Shown here piece after piece: positions 17,577 to 25,738 of a stretch of DNA of 64,000 nt; positions within the stretch are counted from its first letter, which is position 1; the number at the start of each line of letters is the position of its first letter. The notes below the pieces were generated by a model, which saw only the letters and a list, made by a program, of their open reading frames with translations, was not told where the DNA came from and made no database searches. The stretch comes from Candidatus Saccharimonadota bacterium. GTDB taxonomy: Bacteria > Patescibacteriota > Saccharimonadia > Saccharimonadales > Saccharimonadaceae. Where the stretch lies: NCBI GenBank assembly GCA_905372095.1, contig CAJPNK010000002.1, forward strand, positions 1-64,000, in the 5' to 3' direction. Made by a program: the position numbers and the translations under genes.

Positions 17577-18941
17577 ATGAAACAAGACGGTGCGCCAAAG
17601 AAGCCGAAAACCACTAAAAAGAGGGTTTCTGACAAGCTTAAAACCAAGGCCAAAACCGAGACCAGTAAAAAAGCTAAGGTTTCAACAAGCACAACAGCGC
17701 CAGCGCCAGCAGCCGCCGAACAATCCGCTGCAAAATCCAATACTGTGGCAGAACAGCCAGCCGCCGCTCCGACTGCTGCTAACCAGACTGTAGCTCAACC
17801 TATAGCTCAGCCAGCGTTGCCGCCGCAGATGGCGATGGGCCAGCGAAAGTCTAAAGCAGGCTTGATTATTGCTATTTGCGCTGCAATATTAGTTGTGTTG
17901 CTGGCGATTGCTGGCGCTACTGCTTATGCGTTTTATCAGAAGCCAGAAAACGTCTTGCTCGACGCGGTTAGTAAATTGCCGCTCGCCACCAAAGTCTCGA
18001 CTAAAACCACGGTGAACTCAAACTTTTCTTATGAAGCCGACGGCGTGAACATTAAGTTCAAAAAATTTACATTTGATACTGGCGCTGAAAATACGCCGAA
18101 ACTTGATGCAAATGCCGAGTTGGCCTTAGAAGTGAACGGCAAGGAGCTGTCTCTCAAGGCTAGCGGTTTGGTAACTGACAACGGTACGGTCTATTTCAAG
18201 GTTGACAATATCGTATCAAGCATTAAGGAAACGTTGTCTATCCTACATCAAAAGTTGCCGGCTCAAGCTGAAAAACACCTGAAAAAGATTGACGGCAAAT
18301 GGGCAAAATATTCGCTAGCTGATGTTCGCAAACAGGACAAAAAATCAGCCGATCAGCTGCAATGTGCGATTGATGCTTACAAAAAATACTCCAAAGACGA
18401 TAAAGCTAAGCATCAAATCTCCAGCGTTTACAAAAAACATCCGTTTATAATTATCGACAAAGAAGTTAAGTCGCAAAATGGTAATTTTGGCTACGACGTA
18501 TCAGTTGATGACGACAAAGCAGAGGCTTTCTGGAAGGATTTTCGAGAAACCTCTTTCGCTAAAAGCGTTGAATCTTGCGCGCCGAACGTTTCGTCTTCGT
18601 CGTCTGATACTTACAAGTCTGCCAAAAAAGCCAAATCAAAAGCTGACGCTACCATGACCGTTTGGGTATCGCAATGGTCGCATGAACTGCGCGGCGTTGA
18701 CGTTAAGGCCGCTAACCTTAAGACCGATAGCCGTTCCGACAAAAACTACAATGTTAGCGCCAAAACAGTTATTGATTTTAGCAAAGGTTCGCAGGTCGCT
18801 GTTCCAAGCGACGCCATAAGCGCTGAAGAATGGGCAAGGACAATCAGCCAATCTTTTCAGTCGGTAGCTGGCGGTAGTTATTTATCTGCGCCAACCGTTG
18901 ATACTGATAATGATTTAGAATATGGCGATTACGACGATTAA
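17577..18941 (+). CDS. Membrane-anchored exported protein with K/A-rich N-terminus, unknown
   Basis: 454 aa. Residues 1-90 are Lys/Thr then Ala/Gln/Pro-rich and cytoplasmic; one membrane segment near 100-122; the rest is a Lys/Ser/Asp-rich extracytoplasmic domain of beta/alpha character with Cys residues near 270 and 340 that might pair. It ends in an acidic tail. No family recognised. An AAGGAG site precedes the ATG, and only 48 nt separate it from murF, so it may be cotranscribed. Confidence 0.75.
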   Translation: MKQDGAPKKPKTTKKRVSDKLKTKAKTETSKKAKVSTSTTAPAPAAAEQSAAKSNTVAEQPAAAPTAANQTVAQPIAQPALPPQMAMGQRKSKAGLIIAICAAILVVLLAIAGATAYAFYQKPENVLLDAVSKLPLATKVSTKTTVNSNFSYEADGVNIKFKKFTFDTGAENTPKLDANAELALEVNGKELSLKASGLVTDNGTVYFKVDNIVSSIKETLSILHQKLPAQAEKHLKKIDGKWAKYSLADVRKQDKKSADQLQCAIDAYKKYSKDDKAKHQISSVYKKHPFIIIDKEVKSQNGNFGYDVSVDDDKAEAFWKDFRETSFAKSVESCAPNVSSSSSDTYKSAKKAKSKADATMTVWVSQWSHELRGVDVKAANLKTDSRSDKNYNVSAKTVIDFSKGSQVAVPSDAISAEEWARTISQSFQSVAGGSYLSAPTVDTDNDLEYGDYDD

Positions 18942-18969
18942 TTACTAGAACCAGCTGTGTTTTATCTGT

Positions 18970-18975
18970 TATACT
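18970..18975 (+). promoter_or_regulatory. Leaderless -10 of leuS
   Basis: TATACT, 8 nt before the ATG at 18984; an in-frame TTG at 18981 is too close to the hexamer. Confidence 0.55.
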
Positions 18976-18983
18976 GATAGTTG

Positions 18984-21413
18984 ATGAGACACTATAACCC
19001 TTCTGAAATTGAGCCGAAATGGCAGCAAATCTGGGCGGATGACCAGCGTTATCATACGAACGAGTCAAGCGCCAAGCCAAAATACTATGTGACGGGCATG
19101 TTTCCGTATCCAAGCGGCGCAGGTATGCATACCGGCCACTTTATGGAGCATTCCATTGTCGATGCGGTGGCGCGTTTTCGCCGAGCGCTCGGTTACAACG
19201 TAATGTATCCGATTGGCTGGGATAGCTTTGGCTTGCCGGCCGAGAATTACGCTATCAAAACTGGCCGCAAACCTCGAGAAACTACAGCTGACAATATTGC
19301 GAATTTCAAAAAACAATTGCGCAGTGTCGGTGCTAGTATTGACTGGTCGCGCGAGATCAATACTAGCGACCCAGAATACTACAAATGGACGCAGTGGATA
19401 TTTACTAAGCTGTTTGAAAAGGATTTAGCCTACCAGAAAGAATCGCTGCAATGGTGGTGTCCAAAGGATAAGACGGTTCTCGCCAACGAGCAGGTGATTG
19501 ACGGCAAATGCTGGCGCTGCGACTCGGTTGTTGTCAAGAAATCTATGAAACAGTGGTTCTTCCGGATTACTGCTTATGCCGAGCAGCTGCTTGCCGAGCT
19601 GCCAGAGATGGATTGGCCAGACAAAATCAAAATTGCGCAGACTAACTGGATTGGCAAAAGCGAAGGCGCTGAGATTACTTTTCAAGTTGACGGCAGCGAT
19701 GATACGATAACCGTTTTTTCAACGCGTCCTGATACGATTTTTGGCGCAACCTTTCTGGTGTTAGCGCCCGAGCATCCATTAGCGCGCACGCTGTTGACCG
19801 ATGAAACGCGCGAGCTAGTCGAGAACTATATTAATGATGCCGTCAAGAAATCAGAGATTGAACGCAGCAACGACACCAAAGAAAAAACAGGTGTTTTTAG
19901 CGGCAGCTATGCTGTCAACCCGGCGACTGGCCAAAAGATTCCAATTTGGATTGCCGATTATGTTCTGGGTGGCTATGGCACTGGTGCGGTGATGGGCGTG
20001 CCAGCGCATGACGATCGCGACTTTGCTTTTGCTGAAAAATTCGAGCTGCCAGTCGTTGAGGTAATTGAGCGGCCTGAGGATGACATTGACACCGACGCTC
20101 GCTATCACGGCGAAGGGGTTTTGGTGAATTCTGGTGCTTTTGATGGTACGCGCAGCGAAGATGCTCGCGAACAGATCGTTGCTTGGCTAGAGCAGGAAGG
20201 TAAGGGTAAGGCTCAAGTTACTTATAAAATGCGCGATTGGCTAATTAGCCGCCAGCGCTATTGGGGCGCGCCGATTCCGATTATTTATTGTCCGGAGCAC
20301 GGTACGATACCAGTCCCGGAAAGTGATTTGCCAGTATTACTGCCGGATGTCGATGATTTCCAGCCGCGCGGCGATGGCAAATCAGTCTTGGCGGCGCAAG
20401 AAGACTGGGTACAGACGACTTGTCCAGTTTGCGGCTCTCCAGCTCGGCGCGAAACTGACACGATGGACGGTTACGCTTGCAGTAGCTGGTATTTGCTGCG
20501 GTATACTGATCCGCACAATGCACAGCAGGCCTGGGCGCCAGACAAGGCAAATTACTGGGCGCCGCTCGATATGTATGTCGGCGGCGATCACGCGACGGCC
20601 CATTTGCTGTATGTGCGCTTTTGGACGCATGTCTTTCGCGAGCTTGGGCTGACAGATTTTGCCGAACCAGTAAAAAAGCTGGTTTACCATGGTTTGATTC
20701 AAGCCGAGGACGGCCGCAAAATGAGCAAAAGCCTCGGTAATGTCGTTGATCCGCTCGAAGTCATCAACGCTGGCTATGGCGCTGATGCTCTGCGTACATT
20801 TGAACTATTCCTGGGGCCGATTAACGAAAACTCTAGCTGGAACAGCCGCGGCATTGCTGGTGTTTATCGTTTTCTTAATCGCTTGTGGACGCTAGTGCAA
20901 GAATTTGACGACAGCGACAAAACCGGTACGTCTGATACTCAGAAGCTTGATACCATTATTAATTCTACTACCAAAAAAGTCACTGATGACATTCATCGGC
21001 TTAGCTTTAATACGGCGATTGCAGCACTGATGGAATGCGTGAATGATTTGTACAAATTGAAAGTGGCGGGCTACAGCGAAGATTGGCGCTCACATCTCAA
21101 AACGCTAGTGCAATTGGTGCAGCCGTTCGCGCCGCACATGGCTGCCGAATTGTGGCAGCAGCTAGGCGAAACTTCGCAGCTCGATTTTGCCGCTTGGCCT
21201 GTCTGGGATAACGCTAAAATTGCCAGCGACAGCTTGCTTATTATCGTACAAGTCAATGGCAAATTGCGCGCTAAACTTGAGGTCGCTGCTGATGCTAGCG
21301 AAGAACAGATCAAGGATCTAGCGCTAGCCGACGCCAACGTCCAGAAGTTCGTGCCAGCTGAGCCGAAGAAGATTATTTACGTCAAAGGCAAGCTCGTCAA
21401 TATCGTGGCGTGA
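18984..21413 (+). CDS. leuS: Leucyl-tRNA synthetase
   Basis: Class Ia synthetase charging tRNA-Leu. 809 aa, standard bacterial length. HIGH-type motif in PYPSGAGMHTGH (about residue 40-51), zinc-type Cys pair WWCPKDKTVLANEQV/CWRCD (about 155-180), CP1 editing domain with STRPDTIFGATF and GVPAHDDRDF, second Cys pair TTCPVCGSPARRETDTMD, KMSKS at about residue 578 and the C-terminal anticodon-binding region. Monocistronic. Confidence 0.98.
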   Translation: MRHYNPSEIEPKWQQIWADDQRYHTNESSAKPKYYVTGMFPYPSGAGMHTGHFMEHSIVDAVARFRRALGYNVMYPIGWDSFGLPAENYAIKTGRKPRETTADNIANFKKQLRSVGASIDWSREINTSDPEYYKWTQWIFTKLFEKDLAYQKESLQWWCPKDKTVLANEQVIDGKCWRCDSVVVKKSMKQWFFRITAYAEQLLAELPEMDWPDKIKIAQTNWIGKSEGAEITFQVDGSDDTITVFSTRPDTIFGATFLVLAPEHPLARTLLTDETRELVENYINDAVKKSEIERSNDTKEKTGVFSGSYAVNPATGQKIPIWIADYVLGGYGTGAVMGVPAHDDRDFAFAEKFELPVVEVIERPEDDIDTDARYHGEGVLVNSGAFDGTRSEDAREQIVAWLEQEGKGKAQVTYKMRDWLISRQRYWGAPIPIIYCPEHGTIPVPESDLPVLLPDVDDFQPRGDGKSVLAAQEDWVQTTCPVCGSPARRETDTMDGYACSSWYLLRYTDPHNAQQAWAPDKANYWAPLDMYVGGDHATAHLLYVRFWTHVFRELGLTDFAEPVKKLVYHGLIQAEDGRKMSKSLGNVVDPLEVINAGYGADALRTFELFLGPINENSSWNSRGIAGVYRFLNRLWTLVQEFDDSDKTGTSDTQKLDTIINSTTKKVTDDIHRLSFNTAIAALMECVNDLYKLKVAGYSEDWRSHLKTLVQLVQPFAPHMAAELWQQLGETSQLDFAAWPVWDNAKIASDSLLIIVQVNGKLRAKLEVAADASEEQIKDLALADANVQKFVPAEPKKIIYVKGKLVNIVA

Positions 21414-21558
21414 TTCCGTCCTTGCAAACTTACAAATAGTAGGTAGCGGTTTCTAGACCTATACGCTATTACTTTGTTCATGACTCATACTTCTATTATA
21501 GCATAACCGATATAAAAAGTCAATAACTAAACTATGATAACGATATAATGTCAAATAC

Positions 21559-21587
21559 TTGAGAAAAACCTCGCTTTAGCGTATAAT
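21559..21587 (+). promoter_or_regulatory. rpmF-nusB-nudix-rnc promoter
   Basis: TTGAGA (21559-21564), 17-nt spacer, TATAAT (21582-21587). The transcript has a leader of about 35 nt with an AGAAGGAG ribosome site ahead of rpmF. The rest of the 213-bp gap after leuS holds nothing recognisable. Confidence 0.75.
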
Positions 21588-21626
21588 ACATACTAAGTTT
21601 ATACAAACCGAGAAGGAGAACATTTC

Positions 21627-21773
21627 ATGGCACAGCCAAAGAAACAATCAAGTCCTCGCAAGACTGGCATGCGTCGCAGCCATCTTGTCGAGAAGTTAGC
21701 CAAGCGCGTTAACGGCCATTCGCCAGTAAAAGTGTTGATTGGCAAGAAAAAATCATCAACCAAGCAGAAATAA
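21627..21773 (+). CDS. rpmF: 50S ribosomal protein bL32, short form without zinc ribbon
   Basis: 48 aa, starting MAQPKKQSSPRKTGMRRSH, which follows the bL32 N-terminal pattern (M-A-x-P-K-[KR]-x-x-S-x-x-[RK]-x-x-x-R-R). The rest is short and Lys-rich; the four zinc-binding Cys of typical bL32 (56-60 aa) are absent. AAGGAG lies 8 nt before the ATG. First gene of an operon with nusB, nudix and rnc; the rpmF-rnc neighbourhood is known in other bacteria. Another small basic ribosomal protein is the alternative. Confidence 0.72.
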   Translation: MAQPKKQSSPRKTGMRRSHLVEKLAKRVNGHSPVKVLIGKKKSSTKQK

Positions 21774-21819
21774 CCGTTTCAAACAAAAACGGTGAGATAA
21801 TAAAAGGAAACAAACGCGA

Positions 21820-22296
21820 ATGGCATCGAATAGACACCTTGGTCGGATTGTTGCGCTGCAAGCGCTATACGAATTGGAATTGCGCCGGCAGTCTGGCGAT
21901 ACTAGTGCCGCGTTAGACGATATCTTGAGGCGCGACGTTGAGCGTTACCGTTCGGCGATTGACGACATCGCTTTCGTAGAAGGACTGGCCAGAGGTGTTG
22001 TTAGCCAGCAGAGGGAACTTGACCAGCAACTACAGCCAATTGCGCCCGAGTGGCCAATTACGCAGATAGCGCGGATCGACAGGGTAATCTTGCGGATTGG
22101 CCTGTACGAATTACTGCATCATCAAGATACTGTGCCGCCGCGCGTAGCCATTAACGAAGCGATTGAGCTAGCCAAAGCGTTTGGTTCTGATAATTCGAGC
22201 AAGTTTGTCAACGGCGTACTGGGTACTGCTTATCGCAAATTTGTCGAGGAAGGGTCAGATAATGCCAAAGCCGAAGGCCAACAAAAGCAAGTTTGA
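21820..22296 (+). CDS. nusB: Transcription antitermination factor NusB
   Basis: 158 aa all-helical RNA-binding protein that joins NusE (S10) on boxA RNA for rRNA antitermination. Matches the family with RIVALQALYELELR, ILRIGLYELLHHQDTVPPRVAINEAIELAKAFG and SSKFVNGVLG. An AAAGGA site precedes the ATG. The 3' end overlaps the nudix gene by 35 nt in another frame. Confidence 0.95.
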   Translation: MASNRHLGRIVALQALYELELRRQSGDTSAALDDILRRDVERYRSAIDDIAFVEGLARGVVSQQRELDQQLQPIAPEWPITQIARIDRVILRIGLYELLHHQDTVPPRVAINEAIELAKAFGSDNSSKFVNGVLGTAYRKFVEEGSDNAKAEGQQKQV

Positions 22297-22771
22297 TCAT
22301 ATACGCAAATATTTAACAAAGTCGCGTTCGGCGTCTATCCAAGAAATCGTTCGCGAGCCGACTAGCGGCGGCGTGATTTTCCGTCACGGCGAGTCGGGTA
22401 TCGAGATTTTACTGATTCAGGATGCCAAAGACCGCTGGACAATTCCCAAAGGCCACATCGAGGAGGGTGAGACGGCCGTGCAGACTGCTCGCCGCGAAAT
22501 TGGCGAGGAAGCTGGCTTGCACGACGTTGATATGCTAGGCTGGCTGGGCAAGATTCATTTTCGCTATCGCCGTCTCGACAAGCTCGTTTTGATGACGACG
22601 CAAATTTATTTGGTGCGCATTCGTACCAGCGGCGATGAAATCCAGAAAGAGGATTGGATGAAAGGTATCAAATGGTTCCCGTTCAACGAGGCGCTCGAGC
22701 TAATCGAATACGAAGATATCGCCAAGCTAATGCTGAAAGCTAAAACGCGGATCCGCCAAGAAAACTTATAA
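22262..22771 (+). CDS. Nudix hydrolase
   Basis: 169 aa from ATG 22262. The Nudix box GHIEEGETAVQTARREIGEE matches G-x5-E-x7-R-E-U-x-E-E-x-G-U. An N-terminal basic stretch precedes the fold. The substrate is unknown; diadenosine polyphosphates or nucleotide sugars are possible. The start inside nusB is chosen because the frame further upstream would encode only nusB shadow sequence. Confidence 0.88.
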   Translation: MPKPKANKSKFDHIRKYLTKSRSASIQEIVREPTSGGVIFRHGESGIEILLIQDAKDRWTIPKGHIEEGETAVQTARREIGEEAGLHDVDMLGWLGKIHFRYRRLDKLVLMTTQIYLVRIRTSGDEIQKEDWMKGIKWFPFNEALELIEYEDIAKLMLKAKTRIRQENL

Positions 22772-22798
22772 ACTTACAAAATACGAAAAGGAGGAAAG

Positions 22799-23509
22799 AT
22801 GAGTGGTATGCCAACCGGGCCGTACCAAGATTGGGCGAAGCAGAAATTAGGTTTTGAATATAATGACATTCAGCTTCTGATTACTGCTTTGACACATCGC
22901 AGCTACGTCAACGAGCACAAAAAATCGGTGAGCGAGCACAATGAGCGCTTAGAATTTCTGGGCGACGCCGTGCTAGAGCTGGTAGTGACGGATTATTTAT
23001 ATAAACATTATAGCGAGCCGGAAGGTATCCTGACTAGCTGGCGGGCGGCGCTAGTTAACACCACTAGCAACGCTAAATCTGGCGAAGAGCTTGGTTATGA
23101 GCCATTGGTGCGGATGAGCCGCGGCGAGAAGCATGGTTCCGAGCGGGCGCGCCATCAAATTCTAGCCAATGCTTACGAAGCAGTGATCGGTTCGATTTAT
23201 TTGGAGCGCGGCTATGATTCCGCGGCGGCCTTTATCGAGAAGCACACAATCAGTAAGCTTGACGGGATTTTAGAGAGCGGCTCTTGGCGCGATCCTAAAA
23301 GCCATCTGCAAGAAATAAGCCAGCGCGTCGACGGCGCTACGCCAGTCTACAAAGTCATCGCCGAAGACGGCCCAGACCACGATAAGGTTTTCACGCTCGG
23401 CGCTTATGTTGGCGACAAACTGATGGGCAAAGGCATCGGCCCTAGCAAACAAGCCGCCCAGCAGCAAGCCGCCCGGGCCGCGCTGGAAGAGTATAAGAAG
23501 CAGCAATAA
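22799..23509 (+). CDS. rnc: Ribonuclease III
   Basis: Double-strand-specific endoribonuclease for rRNA and mRNA processing. 236 aa: RNase III signature ERLEFLGDAVLEL with the catalytic Asp/Glu, second metal site NAYEAVIGSIYLE, then a double-stranded RNA-binding domain (about residues 165-235, SHLQEISQR to SKQAAQQQAARAAL). AAAAGGAGGAAAG directly ahead of ATG 22799. It converges on the first cassette element. Confidence 0.97.
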   Translation: MSGMPTGPYQDWAKQKLGFEYNDIQLLITALTHRSYVNEHKKSVSEHNERLEFLGDAVLELVVTDYLYKHYSEPEGILTSWRAALVNTTSNAKSGEELGYEPLVRMSRGEKHGSERARHQILANAYEAVIGSIYLERGYDSAAAFIEKHTISKLDGILESGSWRDPKSHLQEISQRVDGATPVYKVIAEDGPDHDKVFTLGAYVGDKLMGKGIGPSKQAAQQQAARAALEEYKKQQ

Positions 23510-23587
23510 ACCAAAGAAAATAGCCCGCCAGAGGGCCGCGCTGAGGCTTTAAACCTCTAGCGAGCTATTTTCTCGGCGGGCTCGACA

Positions 23588-23839
23588 CTAGGAGATGTTG
23601 TACTTGATCATCTGACTGGTGAAGTACAACCCAGAGTCGATGCTCTTGGTGATCGACATGTCGGGGGCGAAGATGTCGGCACACTGGAGTGCCAAAAGAG
23701 AGGTAGTCTGCCTCTCCATGTTGGCAAGGGTGGCTCGTCTATCTTCCACAGACATGTTGCTGAGAGCCAGCTGCACATCTCTGTCGGGGATAAAGGCGAA
23801 CCTTCCGATGAGAGGCAGTGAGACGACGATGACATCCAT
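23588..23839 (-). CDS. Small cargo protein of cassette element 1, unknown
   Basis: 83 aa starting MDVIVVSLPLIGRF, with AGGAGG 5 nt before the ATG, so translation is plausible. No family recognised and no membrane segment. Codons are dominated by GCC, CTC, ATC, GAC and AAC, and arginine is AGG/AGA, unlike neighbours that prefer GCT/GCG, CGC and TTG; this points to a foreign source. The region also contains several perfect short inverted repeats, for example GTTGTACTT with AAGTACAAC (9 bp), so a structured RNA is an alternative. Confidence 0.55.
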   Translation of the reverse strand: MDVIVVSLPLIGRFAFIPDRDVQLALSNMSVEDRRATLANMERQTTSLLALQCADIFAPDMSITKSIDSGLYFTSQMIKYNIS

Positions 23840-23923
23840 CGTGTCCTCCTTTCTAGCTTTCACAGAGCAAAAAGAGCAGCTTTTCGCTCCTTTTTAGGTA
23901 ACTCTGAGCGAAAAGCTGATATA

Positions 23924-23952
23924 TATATATCACATATGAATCGCCATGTCAA
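23924..23952 (-). promoter_or_regulatory. Promoter of cassette element 1
   Basis: Minus strand TTGACA (23952-23947), 17-nt spacer ending TGTGA, TATATA (23929-23924) inside the run GATATATATATATC. A leader of about 77 nt follows with a 12-bp perfect inverted repeat AGCTTTTCGCTC/GAGCGAAAAGCT. Confidence 0.75.
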
Positions 23953-24106
23953 CGATTTTCGCAATTATTTCGCAAAAATTGCAAATTTTAAGTATTTTTG
24001 AGCCGTTTTGGCCGTTTTTACGCCCTCTAGCGGTGTTTTCTGCCTGAATTGGCCTATGAGGCTAGACTTGAATGAAAAGGCGTCTAGGTAGCGCTTAGGC
24101 GCTTTG

Positions 24107-24135
24107 TTGACATTTTACCTGTAACACGCTAGAAT
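24107..24135 (+). promoter_or_regulatory. rpsP promoter
   Basis: TTGACA (24107-24112), 17-nt spacer, TAGAAT (24130-24135); leader about 45 nt with AAAGGAAG before rpsP. The stretch from 23953 to 24106 shows no other recognisable feature. Confidence 0.75.
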
Positions 24136-24186
24136 ATGACAGAAGTAACAATAGTACTAACGTGAAGTAAAGGAAGTTTTAATTTT

Positions 24187-24549
24187 ATGCTCGCAATTCG
24201 TTTGCAACGTTTGGGCCGCAAGGCTTATCCGGTATACCGTGTCGCCGTCCAGGAGGCGCAGCGCCATCCATCAAGCGGCCGCGTGGTTGCTTATGTCGGC
24301 AGCTACAACCCGCACACCAAAGACGCTAATATCAATGTCGAGGCTGCTCAAAAATACCTTGATAACGGCGCTCAACCGACGCCGCGCGTTGCGAAGTTGC
24401 TAAAAGAAGCTGGTGTCAAGCTGCCGAAATGGGTTAAAGAGTTCCAGGGCGGCAAGACTAAAGCGGTCAAGAATGCTGAAAAGTTGCGCAAGAATCAGCC
24501 AAAAGAAGAGCCAGCTGCCGAAGAGGCAGAAGCTCCAGCTGAAGCCTAA
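24187..24549 (+). CDS. rpsP: 30S ribosomal protein bS16
   Basis: 120 aa. The N-terminal 80 residues are the bS16 fold: MLAIRLQRLGRKAYPVYRVA, VAYVGSYNPHTKDANI, WL-like helix NGAQPTPRVAKLLKEAGV. The C-terminal 35 residues are a Lys-then-Glu/Ala-rich tail typical of Actinobacteria and Saccharibacteria. Has its own promoter and terminator. Confidence 0.97.
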   Translation: MLAIRLQRLGRKAYPVYRVAVQEAQRHPSSGRVVAYVGSYNPHTKDANINVEAAQKYLDNGAQPTPRVAKLLKEAGVKLPKWVKEFQGGKTKAVKNAEKLRKNQPKEEPAAEEAEAPAEA

Positions 24550-24569
24550 CGCTTTTAATTACGAACTAG

Positions 24570-24602
24570 CGCGCTCTAACTGTATGGCTGGAGCGCGTTT
24601 TT
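24570..24602 (+). terminator. rpsP terminator
   Basis: CGCGCTC and GAGCGCG form a 7-bp stem with a 14-nt loop, followed by TTTTTCG. Confidence 0.75.
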
Positions 24603-24673
24603 CGATTTCATAGCAAAAGCATGTTACAATAAAAGTACGATAGTAACCGTGTGACCGCAAAGGAGGAGATACC

Positions 24674-25081
24674 GTGGGCATGTCGACCATTGACCAGGAA
24701 TTTGTCGAATATATCGTAAAATCACTAGTAGGACATCCAGATGATGTGGTTGTTGACCGGATTGTCGACGAGAAGGGCGTTTTGCTGACGCTAACTGTCA
24801 ATCCAGAAGACTTGGGCCGGGTGATTGGCCGCCGCGGCTCGACCGCGCAAGGGCTGCGCACGCTGCTGCGAGCGTTGGGCGCTAAAAATACTGCTCATTA
24901 CAACCTGAAAATCGTTAATAATGACGACCGCGAGGACGCCGATTCGGCTGCAGTGGATAATGATGTGGAAAACGCTACTAGTGATTCTGTGGAAAATGAC
25001 GCAGAAAACGCAGAAACCGAAAGCGATTTCGCAAAAAAGTCGCGCCAAGAGCTTGCAGAACTAGACGACCTTGATATATAA
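24674..25081 (+). CDS. khpA: KH-domain RNA-binding protein KhpA (YlqC family)
   Basis: 135 aa. Residues about 1-78 are a single KH domain with the G-R-R-G loop in VIGRRGSTAQGLRTLLRALG; the KhpA family is usually about 75-80 aa. The extra 55 residues form an Asp/Glu/Asn/Ala-rich acidic tail with repeated VENDAEN-like units. GTG start at 24674, 7 nt after AGGAGG. Position after rpsP is the classical rpsP-khpA-rimM-trmD order, but rimM is absent and a cassette element lies between khpA and trmD. Confidence 0.9.
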   Translation: MGMSTIDQEFVEYIVKSLVGHPDDVVVDRIVDEKGVLLTLTVNPEDLGRVIGRRGSTAQGLRTLLRALGAKNTAHYNLKIVNNDDREDADSAAVDNDVENATSDSVENDAENAETESDFAKKSRQELAELDDLDI

Positions 25082-25185
25082 TCATAAGTAAGTTCATGCG
25101 AGAACCCTGAACTAACGAAAACAAAGTACAAAAGCTCTACTGCGAGCAAACCAACAAATGGTTTGAGAGACTTATTTGTGCAAGA

Positions 25186-25212
25186 AAGCTGCCTTTTGAG
25201 GCGGCTTTTTTG
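25186..25212 (+). terminator. khpA terminator
   Basis: AAGCTGCC and GGCGGCTT form a stem around TTTTGA, followed by TTTTTGTT. A smaller hairpin AAACCA/TGGTTT lies at 25148-25165. The A/T-rich stretch from 25215 to 25389 has no gene. Confidence 0.8.
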
Positions 25213-25506
25213 TTGGGGTGAAATTTCGAGAAGGCGAGCGTAATCTATTGCACGAAAAGCCAAACGTGTCAATTGAGACTATACAACTATTTTTGTAAAA
25301 GCACAAATATATAGATAAAATATAACGTAGTAGAAGTCAAATACTATCAGGCAATAAAATCTAGATTGCAGCAAATTATTGCAAGATATGAAAATAGCCC
25401 GCCGAAAACGTGCTCAAGCTGGAACTGGGTGTTTCAACCCAGGAGATGCAAAATCTGCGTCTCGGACCAGGTTGAACAGTTTCCAGCGGGCTATTTTCGG
25501 GCGGGC

Positions 25507-25668
25507 TCAGTTGCTTCTCAGGCCACCCAGGCCTGAGAAGGCTCCGGCCCAGAAGGCCGCACGGCGCGGCCAACCGCGCCGTGCGGCCTGGGCACCCTTC
25601 TTGAGCGCGTACATCTGCGCTCGCTCGAGAAGGCTAGGCTTGGACTTGGGGGCGACGGCGGTCTGCAT
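25507..25668 (-). CDS. Small basic cargo protein of cassette element 2, unknown
   Basis: 53 aa starting MQTAVAPKSKPSLL, Ala/Arg/Gly-rich, with GAGGAG about 6 nt ahead of the ATG. Very GC-rich codons (GCC, GTC, AAG, CGG) contrast with the host. The DNA contains two perfect hairpins, 15 bp at 25555-25588 (4-nt loop) and 11 bp at 25514-25540 (5-nt loop), which would hinder translation; a non-coding structured RNA is therefore a real alternative. Confidence 0.42.
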   Translation of the reverse strand: MQTAVAPKSKPSLLERAQMYALKKGAQAARRGWPRRAAFWAGAFSGLGGLRSN

Positions 25669-25738
25669 GACCGTCTCCTCTCTCTGCTCAAAGCAAGGGC
25701 GACTTCCGCCCTAGGGTTACTTTGAGCAAAAGTTGATA

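Larger units (their letters stand above)
23516..23952 (-). mobile_element. Cassette-like element 1 (constant ends, small ORF inside)
   Basis: A unit on the minus strand made of a strong promoter and leader (23897-23952), a small ORF (23588-23839) and an inverted-repeat ending (23516-23582). Both ends recur in the element at 25390-25767 although the cargo differs. The promoter/leader blocks agree at most positions from TTGACATGG through TGTGATATATATATCA to GCTCA-AGT-ACC. The end has GAAAATAGCCCGC (23516-23528) facing GCGAGCTATTTTC (23560-23572), then a second G/C block. Mobility is inferred only from repetition, position and composition; no recombinase is encoded here. Confidence 0.55.

Noticed and set aside
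24898..25272. Minus-strand ORF of 124 codons over the end of khpA
   Set aside because: It is antisense to the acidic tail of khpA and to its terminator, with Ser/Arg-rich shadow composition and no ribosome site.
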